The notes beneath the pieces are model-generated. The model was not told where the DNA came from, made no database searches, and saw only the letters and a program-made list of their open reading frames with translations. Of a stretch of DNA of 64,000 nt, positions 56,864-64,000 are shown in pieces (the stretch's first letter is position 1; each line of letters starts with the position of its first letter). A program made the translations under genes and the position numbers. Source of the stretch: Leucobacter chromiiresistens. Lineage in GTDB: Bacteria > Actinomycetota > Actinomycetes > Actinomycetales > Microbacteriaceae. The stretch is taken from contig NZ_FNKB01000001.1 in NCBI RefSeq assembly GCF_900102345.1, forward strand, positions 2,728,001-2,792,000. Reading direction: 5' to 3'.

Positions 56864-58759
56864 CCGGGAGCCGTGCGCGGCGAGAATCTCCGCGATGAGC
56901 GCCGCGCGCACCGCATCGACGTCCGGCCCATCGCCTCCCGGCGCATCGGCCAGCCGATCCAGAGCGGCGGCGAGCGCGCGGGGAACGGCGACGGCGATGC
57001 GCCTGCCGTCGACCTCCAGCGACACGCGGACGGTCTCTGGGATCGCCGCGCCCGGGTCCTCCCCTCCTGCGAGCGCCTGGTCGAGGCCGCCGTCGTCGGC
57101 GTCGACGGGGAGGAAGCGCACCCGCGCTCCCGGGCGGAGCTGCGCGGCGACATCCGTGTCGGCGTCGACCACCGTGCCGATCACCGGGTACCCGCCGGTC
57201 ACGGGGTGGTCGGCGAGGAAGAGCACGGGAAGCCCGTCCGGCGGAACCTGGATGGACCCGCGCACCGTGCCCTCGCTCGGCAGCTCGCCGGATTGCGAGC
57301 GCACGAGGGGCGCGCCGTCGAACCGCAGCCCCACCCGGTTCGAGGCCGGCGCGAGGCGCCACTCCCGGGCGGTCAGCGCTTCGCGGGCGGTCGCGTCGAA
57401 CCAGTCGTCGCGGGGGCCGGGCACGAAGCGGAGCACGGCACGGTCTCCGGGCGGGCGGGCGGGTCCGCTTCGCGCCGTCGGGGCTCCGTGTTCGGACGAA
57501 CGTTCTGCGGAGTCCGCCGCCTCCGGCGCGCACGCCGCTCCCCGTGCGAGGATGTCGCCTGCGGCGAGAGGCGCCGGCCCCAGACCCGACAGGATGTCTC
57601 GGCTCGCGCTTCCGAGCGCTCCGGGCGTCGCGATGCCGCCGCGCACCGCCAGCACGCCCCGCAACCCGCGCGCCGCGGGCCCGACGTGCAGCGTCTCCCC
57701 GCGGTGCACGTCGAACGCGGTCGCGTCGTGCGGCGCGGGGCGTCGCTCGCCGTGCGCGTCGTCGATCACCGCCTCGGCATCCGTGCCCGCGAGCGCGATG
57801 ACGGCGTCGGCCTCCGCGCGCAGCGACAGCGCGGCGTTAAGCGTCTCGAGCGCGGGGGCGCCCGCCGCGTTCCCCACCGCCAGGTTCGCCGCGGCGAGCG
57901 CACGGCGATCGGCCGCCCCGGAGGGGCTCACCCCGATCGCCGCGTGCCCCGGCCGGCCGGCATCCTGCACGAGCGTCTGGAGGCCGGGGTCGAGCACCGT
58001 GAGCACGACCCCCGCGCCGGCCGGGGGCTCCCCCGCGAGCCGAGCCGCGGCGCCGACCGCCACGCCGGGGAGCGCGATCTGCTCCCGAACGGCGCGGAAG
58101 GTCACGGTGTCGCCCGGGGCCAGCAGCGCGGCCGGCTCCCGCTCCGCATCCCAGATCCGCGCACTCGTGCGTCCGATCACCTGCCACCCGCCCGGCGAGG
58201 CTCCCGGGTAGACCGCGGAGAAGCCTCCCGCGAGCGCCACCGACCCCGCCTCGACGCGTTCGCGCGGGGTGTCGCGCCGAGGAGCGTCGAGCGCGCCATC
58301 GCCGCCGGTGAGATACAGGAAGCCCGGCGCGAAGCCGCCGAAGGCCGCCGTCCAGCGGGCACCCGTGTGCGCGGCGATCACCCCGGCCGCCCCCAGCCCG
58401 GTGTGCGCGCCGACGACATCGAGGTCGGGGCCGTCGTACACGACGTCGATCACTGCGACCCGCGCCGTCTCGCCGAGCATGGTGCGCGCGAACCCGGCGA
58501 TCCCGGCGGGCAGCCCCGCCACCTCAGCTGAGATGCGGCGCGCGCTGGCCCGATCCGCGCACCTGACGAGCACGGTGCGCGCGGCCGGCACGATGTCGAT
58601 CACTCCGGGGAAGCGGCGCTCTCTGAGGATCGCCGCGAGTGCGAGCACCGAATCGAGGTCGGGCAGATCGATGATGCACGCGCGGTCGCCGACGGGGCGC
58701 ACCGCGAAGGCCCCCGCGCGGGGCGCAGCGGCGGCGTGCGAGCGATTCCGAGCGCGCAT
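56861..58759 (-). CDS. pxpBC: Fused 5-oxoprolinase subunits PxpB-PxpC
   Basis: A 632-residue fusion. The N-terminal half (about 15-215) is PxpB/KipI-like (RPVGDRACIIDLPDL, GGFAPGFLYLTGG, VEAGSVALAGGFSAVYPGASPGGWQVIGRT). The second half (about 245-560) is PxpC/KipA-like (LTVLDPGLQTLVQDAGRPGHAAIGVSPSGAADRRALAAANLAVGN, SNRVGLRFDGAP, DHPVTGGYPVIGTVV). A C-terminal tail of about 60 residues follows. With PxpA it hydrolyses 5-oxoproline to glutamate using ATP. The start is next to the pxpA stop. Fusions of these two subunits exist but separate genes are more usual. Confidence 0.9.
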   Translation of the reverse strand: MRARNRSHAAAAPRAGAFAVRPVGDRACIIDLPDLDSVLALAAILRERRFPGVIDIVPAARTVLVRCADRASARRISAEVAGLPAGIAGFARTMLGETARVAVIDVVYDGPDLDVVGAHTGLGAAGVIAAHTGARWTAAFGGFAPGFLYLTGGDGALDAPRRDTPRERVEAGSVALAGGFSAVYPGASPGGWQVIGRTSARIWDAEREPAALLAPGDTVTFRAVREQIALPGVAVGAAARLAGEPPAGAGVVLTVLDPGLQTLVQDAGRPGHAAIGVSPSGAADRRALAAANLAVGNAAGAPALETLNAALSLRAEADAVIALAGTDAEAVIDDAHGERRPAPHDATAFDVHRGETLHVGPAARGLRGVLAVRGGIATPGALGSASRDILSGLGPAPLAAGDILARGAACAPEAADSAERSSEHGAPTARSGPARPPGDRAVLRFVPGPRDDWFDATAREALTAREWRLAPASNRVGLRFDGAPLVRSQSGELPSEGTVRGSIQVPPDGLPVLFLADHPVTGGYPVIGTVVDADTDVAAQLRPGARVRFLPVDADDGGLDQALAGGEDPGAAIPETVRVSLEVDGRRIAVAVPRALAAALDRLADAPGGDGPDVDAVRAALIAEILAAHGSR

Positions 58760-59515
58760 CTACGCGAAGCTCGCGATCCGAACGCCGCGCTCGTCGAGGG
58801 CGGCGCGTACCTCGCGCGCCAGCTGCACGGCTGCAGGGCTGTCGCCGTGCAGGCACAGGCTGTCGGCGGGCACCGCGATCTCCGTGCCGTCGACGGCGAC
58901 CGCGCGCCCCGTCGTCGCGATCCTCACCGCCTGCGCTACGGCGGCTGCAGGATCGAGCATCGCGCCCGGCGCGGTGCGGGGCACCAGCGTGCCGTCACGG
59001 GCATAGGCCCGATCGGCGAACGCCTCGGCGAACGTGCGCACGCCCTCGTCGTGCGCGATCCGCTCGACTGCGGAGCCGCTCGGCACGAGCAGGGCGAGCT
59101 CATCGCCCACGGCGCGCACGGCGTCGACGACCGCTCGCGCCTGCGGCTCGTGGTGCACGATGGCGTTGTAGAGCCCGCCGTGGGGCTTCACGTACCGCAC
59201 GCGCGCGCCGACGCTCCGCGCGAGCGCCTGCACGGCGCCGATCTGGTAGATGATCTCGTCGGCGAGCTCGGCGGGGTCGTAGTCGATGAAGCGCCTGCCG
59301 AACCCCGCGAGATCGCGGTACCCGGGGTGCGCGCCGATGGTCGCCCCGGCAGCAGCCGCGGCGGCGCACGTCGCGCGGATGCCGCTCGGGTCGCCCGCGT
59401 GGAAGCCGCAGGCCACGTTGGTGCTCGACACCGAGGCGAGCACGGCGGCGTCGTCGCCGAACGCGTAGTTTCCGAACGACTCGCCGAGGTCGCAGTTCAG
59501 GTCGATGCGCAGCAT
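58760..59515 (-). CDS. pxpA: 5-oxoprolinase subunit PxpA (LamB/YcsF family)
   Basis: A 251-residue protein of the LamB/YcsF fold. The N-terminal [61 protein letters not shown] and CLHGDSP motifs hold the conserved His/Asp residues. It is the catalytic ATP-dependent ring-opening subunit. It is the first gene of the inserted pair between trmH and pheST, directly abutting pxpBC. Confidence 0.93.
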   Translation of the reverse strand: MLRIDLNCDLGESFGNYAFGDDAAVLASVSSTNVACGFHAGDPSGIRATCAAAAAAGATIGAHPGYRDLAGFGRRFIDYDPAELADEIIYQIGAVQALARSVGARVRYVKPHGGLYNAIVHHEPQARAVVDAVRAVGDELALLVPSGSAVERIAHDEGVRTFAEAFADRAYARDGTLVPRTAPGAMLDPAAAVAQAVRIATTGRAVAVDGTEIAVPADSLCLHGDSPAAVQLAREVRAALDERGVRIASFA

Positions 59516-59547
59516 CCGCCCATTCTCTCAGGCGCGGGCGCGGCCCG

Positions 59548-60360
59548 TCAGCGGCTCCGCTGGGCGAAGGCGGTCTCGTACAGCAGCACGCTCGCCGCCG
59601 TCGCGAGATTCAACGATTCGGCGGCGCCGTAGATCGGCAGCCGCACGGAGCGATCGGCGAGCGCACGCTCGGCCTCGCTCAGCCCGCGCGCCTCATTGCC
59701 GAACACCCACGCGACGGGCCCGTCGAGCTCGCCCGCCCCCCGGGCCTCGAGCACGTCGGCTCCCCGCACATCGGCGGCGAACGTACTGAGGCCCGCGGCG
59801 CGCACGGCGTCGACGGCGTCGCTGAGCGTCGGCGCGACGGCCACCGGCAGATGGAACAGCGAACCGGTCGTCGACCGCACGACCTTCGGGTGGAACGGAT
59901 CGATGCTCTCACCGGCGAAGATCACCGCATCGGCGCCGGCCGCGTCGGCGGCGCGCAGCACGGTTCCCGCGTTGCCCGGGTCGCGGATCTCGTGCAGGAT
60001 CGCCACGAGCCGGGCGCCCGCGACCGCATCCGCCGCGCTCCCCTCCCAGCTCCGCGCGACGGCGACGACGCCCTGCGGGTTCACGGTCTCCGACATGGCG
60101 GCGATCACCTCGTCGGTCGCGCGCTCGAGCCGCACCCCGGCGTCGGAGGCCAGCCGATCGACCTCGGCCTGCCAGTTCTCGCCGCCGAGGGTCGTGTAGA
60201 CCGTCTCCACGAGTTCGGGCCGGTGCACGAGCAGCTCCCGCACGGCCTGCGGACCCTCGACGAGGAACCGGCCGTGGGCGCGACGCTCCTTCTTGCGCGC
60301 GAGGGAGGCGATCCTCCGCACGCGCTCGGACTTGGTGCTGCTCAGGATCGCGTCGGTCAT
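59548..60360 (-). CDS. SpoU/TrmH-family RNA 2'-O-methyltransferase
   Basis: A 270-residue SPOUT methyltransferase. An N-terminal substrate-binding domain (RRAHGRFLVEGPQAVREL) precedes the knotted catalytic domain (RLVAILHEIRDPGNAGTVLRAADAAGADAVIFAG, then VFGNEARGLS and the knot motif IYGAAESLNLATAASVLLYE). It methylates ribose in rRNA or tRNA; the target is unknown. It occupies its conserved place after rplT. TAGGCT ends 6 nt before the ATG, so it has its own leaderless promoter. Confidence 0.92.
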   Translation of the reverse strand: MTDAILSSTKSERVRRIASLARKKERRAHGRFLVEGPQAVRELLVHRPELVETVYTTLGGENWQAEVDRLASDAGVRLERATDEVIAAMSETVNPQGVVAVARSWEGSAADAVAGARLVAILHEIRDPGNAGTVLRAADAAGADAVIFAGESIDPFHPKVVRSTTGSLFHLPVAVAPTLSDAVDAVRAAGLSTFAADVRGADVLEARGAGELDGPVAWVFGNEARGLSEAERALADRSVRLPIYGAAESLNLATAASVLLYETAFAQRSR

Positions 60361-60366
60361 GCGTTC

Positions 60367-60372
60367 AGCCTA
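60367..60372 (-). promoter_or_regulatory. -10 hexamer of the SpoU methyltransferase gene
   Basis: Minus-strand TAGGCT ends 6 nt before the ATG, downstream of two hairpins that close the ribosomal operon. Confidence 0.5.
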
Positions 60373-60379
60373 ACGGCGC

Positions 60380-60407
60380 CGGCGGGCGCGCCTCTGCGCG
60401 CCCGCCG
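60380..60407 (-). terminator. Second hairpin after rplT
   Basis: cggcgggcgcg (60380-60390) and cgcgcccgccg (60397-60407) form a perfect 11-bp stem with a CCTCTG loop, just upstream of the trmH promoter. No T tract. Confidence 0.55.
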
Positions 60408-60422
60408 CACCGCCCGGGATGC

Positions 60423-60460
60423 GCGAAGACCCCCGCTTCCTGAGAAACGGGGGTCTTCGC
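60423..60460 (-). terminator. Main hairpin terminator of the infC-rpmI-rplT operon
   Basis: gcgaagacccccg (60423-60435) pairs perfectly with cgggggtcttcgc (60448-60460), 13 bp, 13 nt after the rplT stop. Confidence 0.75.
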
Positions 60461-60473
60461 GGGGAAGAACTGC

Positions 60474-60857
60474 TTACGCGGCCTTCGGAGCCGAGGTGTC
60501 CTCGGGGAGAGCCGACTTCGCGACCTCGACGAGCGCGGCGAACGCGGCGGGCTCGTTGGTGGCGAGCTCCGAGAGCATGCGGCGGTCGACCTCGACACCC
60601 GCGAGGCCGAGGCCCTGGATGAAGCGGTTGTAGGTCAGGCCGTTTGCGCGTGCACCCGCGTTGATGCGCTGGATCCACAGGCGACGGAAGTCGCCCTTCT
60701 TCTTGCGGCGATCGTTGTACGAGTAGACGAGCGAGTGGATGACCTGCTCTTTGGCCTTGCGGTACAGGCGCGAACGCTGTCCGCGGTAGCCCTCGGCGCG
60801 CTCGAGGATGACGCGACGCTTCTTGTGGGCGTTGACGGCCCTTTTGACTCTTGCCAT
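60474..60857 (-). CDS. rplT: Large ribosomal subunit protein bL20
   Basis: A 127-residue basic protein with the characteristic [67 protein letters not shown] sequence. It is needed for early 50S assembly. It is separated from rpmI by 51 nt and followed by two hairpins. Length and order are canonical. Confidence 0.98.
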   Translation of the reverse strand: MARVKRAVNAHKKRRVILERAEGYRGQRSRLYRKAKEQVIHSLVYSYNDRRKKKGDFRRLWIQRINAGARANGLTYNRFIQGLGLAGVEVDRRMLSELATNEPAAFAALVEVAKSALPEDTSAPKAA

Positions 60858-60908
60858 TTCGGTTCTTCCTTAGAAAGTTCTCAGATGAAAGCTATGCGCT
60901 CGCGCCGG

Positions 60909-61103
60909 TCAGTGACCGAGGAGCTTCATGGCCTGCTTGGCGTCGCCCTTGGCGAGCACCTGCTCGGCGTTCAGACGGCGCTTGCGCTTCGAGGCCTTGA
61001 CCTCGAGGTTGTGGCGCATGCCGGCCTGCTGCTTCATCAGCTTGCCGGAACCGGTGAGCTTGAAGCGCTTCTTGGCCCCCGAGTGGGTCTTCTGCTTGGG
61101 CAT
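60909..61103 (-). CDS. rpmI: Large ribosomal subunit protein bL35
   Basis: A 64-residue basic protein (PKQKTHSGAKKRFKLTGSGKLMKQQAGMRHNLEVKASKRKRRLN). ATG 61103 is the biological start; upstream codons of the open frame belong to the leader behind infC. AAGGAG precedes it. Order infC-rpmI-rplT is universal. Confidence 0.97.
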   Translation of the reverse strand: MPKQKTHSGAKKRFKLTGSGKLMKQQAGMRHNLEVKASKRKRRLNAEQVLAKGDAKQAMKLLGH

Positions 61104-61179
61104 CGATTTCTCCTTGTTGTGTGCGAGCCTCTCGGCCGCGGATTGCAGGGTGGCGCTGCGCACGGCAGCGCACCGCAGT

Positions 61180-61785
61180 TCATTCGCCGTCCGACTCCGT
61201 GCTGCTGGACTTGTCGGCCCGACGAGTGGCCTTCTCCTCGGCGCGACGAGCGTTCAGCTCGGCCTTCGCCTCGGACTTGTTCTTGAGCGGCGCGACGACC
61301 ATCACCATGTTGCGGCCGTCGATGCGGGGGTTCGACTCGACGACTCCGTACTCAGCGATGTCCTCGGAGAACTGCTGCAGCAGGCGCACGCCCATCTCCG
61401 GTCGCGACTGCTCGCGGCCTCGGAACAGGATCATCGCCTTCACCTTGTCGCCCTGCGACAGGAAGCCGACGGCGCGCTTCATCTTGGTCTCGTAGTCGTG
61501 CGTGTCGATCTTGAGTCGGAAGCGCACCTCTTTGAGCACGGTGTTCGCCTGGTTGCGGCGGGCTTCCTTCTGCTTCTGAGCTGCCTCGTACTTGAACTTC
61601 CCGAAGTCCATGATCTTGGCGACGGGAGGCTTCGAGTTCGGGGCAACCTCGACGAGATCGAGATCGGCGTCCACAGCCATGCGGAGCGCAGTCTCGATCG
61701 GCACGACACCGACCTGCTCGCCACTGGGTCCTACCAGTCGCACCTCGGGGACGCGGATTCTGTCATTCGTACGGGGATCGCTGAT
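61180..61785 (-). CDS. infC: Translation initiation factor IF-3 with rare ATC start
   Basis: A 201-residue initiation factor. [66 protein letters not shown] and the C-domain [18 protein letters not shown] are typical. The conserved start SDPRTNDRI follows an ATC codon at 61785, which lies 7-8 nt after GAGGAG. No ATG, GTG or TTG is in a better place. infC uses AUU or other rare starts in several bacteria, where IF-3 represses its own translation. A basic, Lys/Arg-rich tail of about 30 residues closes the protein. Confidence 0.95.
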   Translation of the reverse strand: MSDPRTNDRIRVPEVRLVGPSGEQVGVVPIETALRMAVDADLDLVEVAPNSKPPVAKIMDFGKFKYEAAQKQKEARRNQANTVLKEVRFRLKIDTHDYETKMKRAVGFLSQGDKVKAMILFRGREQSRPEMGVRLLQQFSEDIAEYGVVESNPRIDGRNMVMVVAPLKNKSEAKAELNARRAEEKATRRADKSSSTESDGE

Positions 61786-61987
61786 CGCCGGCTCCTCTGA
61801 TCTCAATGGTGGGCGCTCCTCGCGGGAGCCACGGACATCGAGATCAGGACCGCGCACGCGCCGTCCCACACCCTTGTGCAGCTGCCGAATGATCGGCGGG
61901 GTGTCAACTACCCGGTAACCTGGAATCGGTGCCGGGTGGGAGAATCTCCACTTCCGTGATCTCGGCAGAACGCCGAGAACCGACAAC

Positions 61988-61993
61988 ATCGTA
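61988..61993 (-). promoter_or_regulatory. Candidate -10 of the infC operon
   Basis: Minus-strand TACGAT gives a leader of about 195 nt before the ATC start. The leader includes a ctcggc/gccgag hairpin at 61961-61977. A -35 is not clear. Confidence 0.4.
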
Positions 61994-62024
61994 GCACACT
62001 TACCGCAGGAGCAGACAGGATCTC

Positions 62025-62414
62025 ATGACCGAGCACACCGCCGAACCGGCATCCACCCCCACCGACGCCGCGGAGTCGGAGCAGGCAGACGTCTCGCAGG
62101 CCACGCGCGACATCGCGGACGTCGCCGCGGTCGAGGTGATCACCACCGCCGCGGTGCACCTGCTCAGCGCAGCCGCGGTGAAGGTCGGGCTCGCCGACGA
62201 CCCCGAGACGCAGATCGACCTGGACGAGGCGCGCAAGCTGATCAACGCGCTCGCCGGCCTCATCACCGCCGGGGCCCCCGAGGTGAGCGACATGCACGCC
62301 CGCAGCCTGCGCGACGGACTGCGCTCGGTGCAGCTCGCGTTCCGCGAGGCGTCGGTGATCCCCGATCCCATCGGCCAGGGCCCGGGCGAGAAGTACACCG
62401 GTCCCGTCAACTAG
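62025..62414 (+). CDS. DUF1844 family protein
   Basis: A 129-residue protein with the DUF1844 core DVAAVEVITTAAVHLLSAAAVKVGLADDPETQIDLDEARKLINALAGLI, an acidic N-terminus and a C-terminal tail. Function is unknown. It is a conserved neighbour of infC in Actinobacteria, with the two genes divergent. ATG 62025 follows a weak AGGA. Confidence 0.9.
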   Translation: MTEHTAEPASTPTDAAESEQADVSQATRDIADVAAVEVITTAAVHLLSAAAVKVGLADDPETQIDLDEARKLINALAGLITAGAPEVSDMHARSLRDGLRSVQLAFREASVIPDPIGQGPGEKYTGPVN

Positions 62415-62423
62415 CGGCGCGCC

Positions 62424-63230
62424 GTGCCCCGCCCGTCCGCCGCAGGCCCCGCCGAGCGCTCGCCCCGCTCGGCGCGGCTCGCGGAGGTGACCGTCGGCCT
62501 CGGCGATTCCCTCGGCGTCGGCATCGGCATCCTCCCGCTCGGCGTCGCCCTCGGCGTGCTCGTCGTGCAGGCGGGGCTCCCCTGGTGGCTCGCGCCCGCC
62601 CTGTCGATCGGCATCTTCGCGGGATCGGTCGAGCTGCTCCTCGTCAGCATGATCGCGGCGGCGACTCCGCTCGTGACCATCGCCGTCACCGTGTTCGCCG
62701 TCAACTTCCGGCACGTGTTCTACGCCTTCTCGTTCCCGATCTCGCGCGTCTCACCCGGCATCCCCCGCGCCTACTCCGTCTACGCGATGATCGACGAGGC
62801 CTACGCGACGTACGTGCTCATGGAGAGCGACCGGCTCTCCTCCGCCCGCATGGTCTCGGGGCAGCTCGCGATGCAGGCCTACTGGGTGATCGGCGGGCTC
62901 ATCGGCGTCGCGCTCGCGTCCGCGCTGCCCGAGCCGATCGAGGGCTTCGAGTTCGCGCTCGTCGCGCTCTTCGTCGTCATGACGCTCGACGCGGTGCGAA
63001 GCCGCAGAGAGGTGCCATCGGCGCTGCTCGCCGCCCTCGCCGCGGCGATCGCGATCCTGGCCGCTCCCGACAACGCGCTCCTCGTCGCGCTGCTCGTCTT
63101 TACCGCTCTGCTGACTGGCCGCTACGCAGTCTCGCGACTGCGCCCGGCGCCGGAGCGCGCCGCGGAGCTCGGGGCCTCGGAGCTCGGCGACCCGGCCGAT
63201 CCGCCCCGCGAGGAGACCGATCGTGCCTGA
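62424..63230 (+). CDS. azlC: AzlC-family branched-chain amino acid exporter, large subunit
   Basis: A 268-residue permease with about six to seven hydrophobic helices. LAEVTVGLGDSLGVGIGILPLGVALGVLVVQAGLPWWLAPALSIGIFAGSVELLLVSM and VNFRHVFYAFSFPI are AzlC signatures. It exports branched-chain or other amino acids together with AzlD. GTG 62424 follows the DUF1844 stop by 9 nt. It overlaps azlD by 8 nt, and a long Ala-rich tail ends the protein. Confidence 0.92.
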   Translation: MPRPSAAGPAERSPRSARLAEVTVGLGDSLGVGIGILPLGVALGVLVVQAGLPWWLAPALSIGIFAGSVELLLVSMIAAATPLVTIAVTVFAVNFRHVFYAFSFPISRVSPGIPRAYSVYAMIDEAYATYVLMESDRLSSARMVSGQLAMQAYWVIGGLIGVALASALPEPIEGFEFALVALFVVMTLDAVRSRREVPSALLAALAAAIAILAAPDNALLVALLVFTALLTGRYAVSRLRPAPERAAELGASELGDPADPPREETDRA

Positions 63231-63549
63231 GCTCGGTTACCTCCTCGCGGCCGTCGCGATCGGCTCCGTCGTCACGATCGCCCTGCGCGCACTGCCGTTC
63301 GCGATCCTGAAACCGCTGCGGCGCTCGAAGTTCGTCGCCGCGCTCGGGCGGTGGATGCCGGCGGGGATCCTCTGCATCCTCGCCATCGTGATCCTGCGCG
63401 ACGAGCTCGTCGCACGCGCCGATCACTGGTGGGCGGTGCTCGCCGCCACTGCGGTGACGATCATCGTGCACCTGGCGGGCCGTCGGCGCGCCGTCCTCAG
63501 CGTGGCGGCGGGCACCGCCTGCTACATCCTGCTGATCAACCTCTTCTGA
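63223..63549 (+). CDS. azlD: AzlD-family small subunit of amino acid exporter
   Basis: A 108-residue protein with four hydrophobic helices and the AzlD pattern (SVVTIALRALPFAILKPLRRSKFVAALGRWMPAGILCILAIVIL). It starts at GTG 63223, overlapping azlC by 8 nt, so translation is coupled. Confidence 0.92.
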   Translation: MPELGYLLAAVAIGSVVTIALRALPFAILKPLRRSKFVAALGRWMPAGILCILAIVILRDELVARADHWWAVLAATAVTIIVHLAGRRRAVLSVAAGTACYILLINLF

Positions 63550-63573
63550 AACGGCGCCCCCGGCGACGTCCGG

Positions 63574-64000
63574 TCACGCCGCCGCAACGGGCCGTAGCGT
63601 CAAGGAGTCGACCCTCCGCGCAACGATCTCCGATGCGGCGATGCGGGCCTGGAGCGCCTGCAGCACCTCCCGGTGCGCGTCGCCGACCGACTCCGACATG
63701 CGGAGCATCACCGTCACCTCCGGCTGCAGCAGGCGGTTCTCGAGCTCGCCCGGAGCGATCCAGAGCGCCGCGATCCGCGGATCCGCCGCTCCCAGCTCAC
63801 GGAACTCCTCCTGCACCGCCGCGTCCGCCCATGCGGGCAGCACCCGCTCGCCCAGCGCCAGCGCCTCGAGCGCCGTGCGTCGCACGCCGAACTCCCGCTC
63901 CGGCGTGCCGGGATCGATGATGATCAGCTCCGTGCCGTCCTGCGCCGCGGCCAGGGCCGCCTGCGAGCCGGGCACGGGAATCGGCCGCGCCTCGGGGTTC
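63574..64000 (-). CDS. SseB-like protein, C-terminal part (partial at window end)
   Basis: The frame is open to the window edge, so only about 142 C-terminal residues are visible. PGSQAALAAAQDGTELIIIDPGTPEREFGVRRTALEALALGERVLPAWADAAVQEEF, then WIAPGELENRLLQPEVTVMLRM, resemble the two SseB domain halves seen in actinobacterial SseB-family proteins near infC. Function is unknown, and the call is tentative because the start is outside the window. Confidence 0.55.
   Translation of the reverse strand, partial: NPEARPIPVPGSQAALAAAQDGTELIIIDPGTPEREFGVRRTALEALALGERVLPAWADAAVQEEFRELGAADPRIAALWIAPGELENRLLQPEVTVMLRMSESVGDAHREVLQALQARIAASEIVARRVDSLTLRPVAAA

Noticed and set aside
61786..61989. infC coding extended upstream to 61989
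   Set aside because: The longer frame contains no family sequence and passes through the leader. The conserved IF-3 start lies at the ATC behind a Shine-Dalgarno.

Overview
The window is very GC-rich chromosomal DNA from a high-GC Gram-positive actinobacterium. The markers are a zinc anti-sigma/ECF sigma pair of the SigR/RsrA type, a WhiB1 protein, a DUF3117 small protein, the DUF59-Mrp/TatB/O-methyltransferase/dapE/dapD block, a FdxC-type ferredoxin, and many genes that start directly at a presumed transcription start. Gene content and order fit Microbacteriaceae, possibly Leucobacter or a relative. The genus is inference only. No rRNA, tRNA, CRISPR array, prophage or insertion sequence was found.

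Layout. 1-5.2 kb: end of a hydrolase, rsrA-sigR, divergent aroA-rsgA, a peroxiredoxin, a small membrane protein and whiB1. 5.5-13.5 kb: argG, mdh, an aldo/keto reductase, the giant helicase hrpA and an unknown protein. 13.5-21.8 kb: a stress membrane protein, a secreted beta-propeller lipoprotein, a PRC/MgtE_N/CBS protein with DUF1003 and Mrp, a c-di-GMP phosphodiesterase, tatB, an O-methyltransferase and DUF3117. 21.9-30.9 kb: the divergent lysine/peptidoglycan genes dapE and dapD, an AAHS-type transporter, an ABC exporter, gltA, dapC and ferredoxin. 31-37.9 kb: a five-gene glycoside uptake and phosphorolysis operon (binding protein, two permeases, beta-phosphoglucomutase, GH65). 38-41.8 kb: a small type A24 prepilin peptidase and argC-argJ-argB.

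41.9-53.1 kb is an accessory stretch: PhzF protein, monooxygenase, a 2-methylcitrate (propionate) operon under a GntR regulator, a YhgE/Pip membrane protein with a degenerate ABC-ATPase-like partner, and three VOC-fold proteins. 53.2-62 kb is the translation operon infC-rpmI-rplT-trmH-pheS-pheT, into which the 5-oxoprolinase genes pxpA and fused pxpBC are inserted. 62-64 kb: DUF1844 protein, azlC-azlD and the end of an SseB-like protein.

The genes most worth a second look are the sugar permease carrying an inserted extracytoplasmic beta-sandwich-like domain, the ATPase-like protein lacking all ABC motifs next to YhgE/Pip, the PRC/MgtE_N/CBS-DUF1003-Mrp unit, and the consistent leaderless promoter architecture. 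Motif calls were made by eye. All family assignments rest on sequence recognition without database searches.
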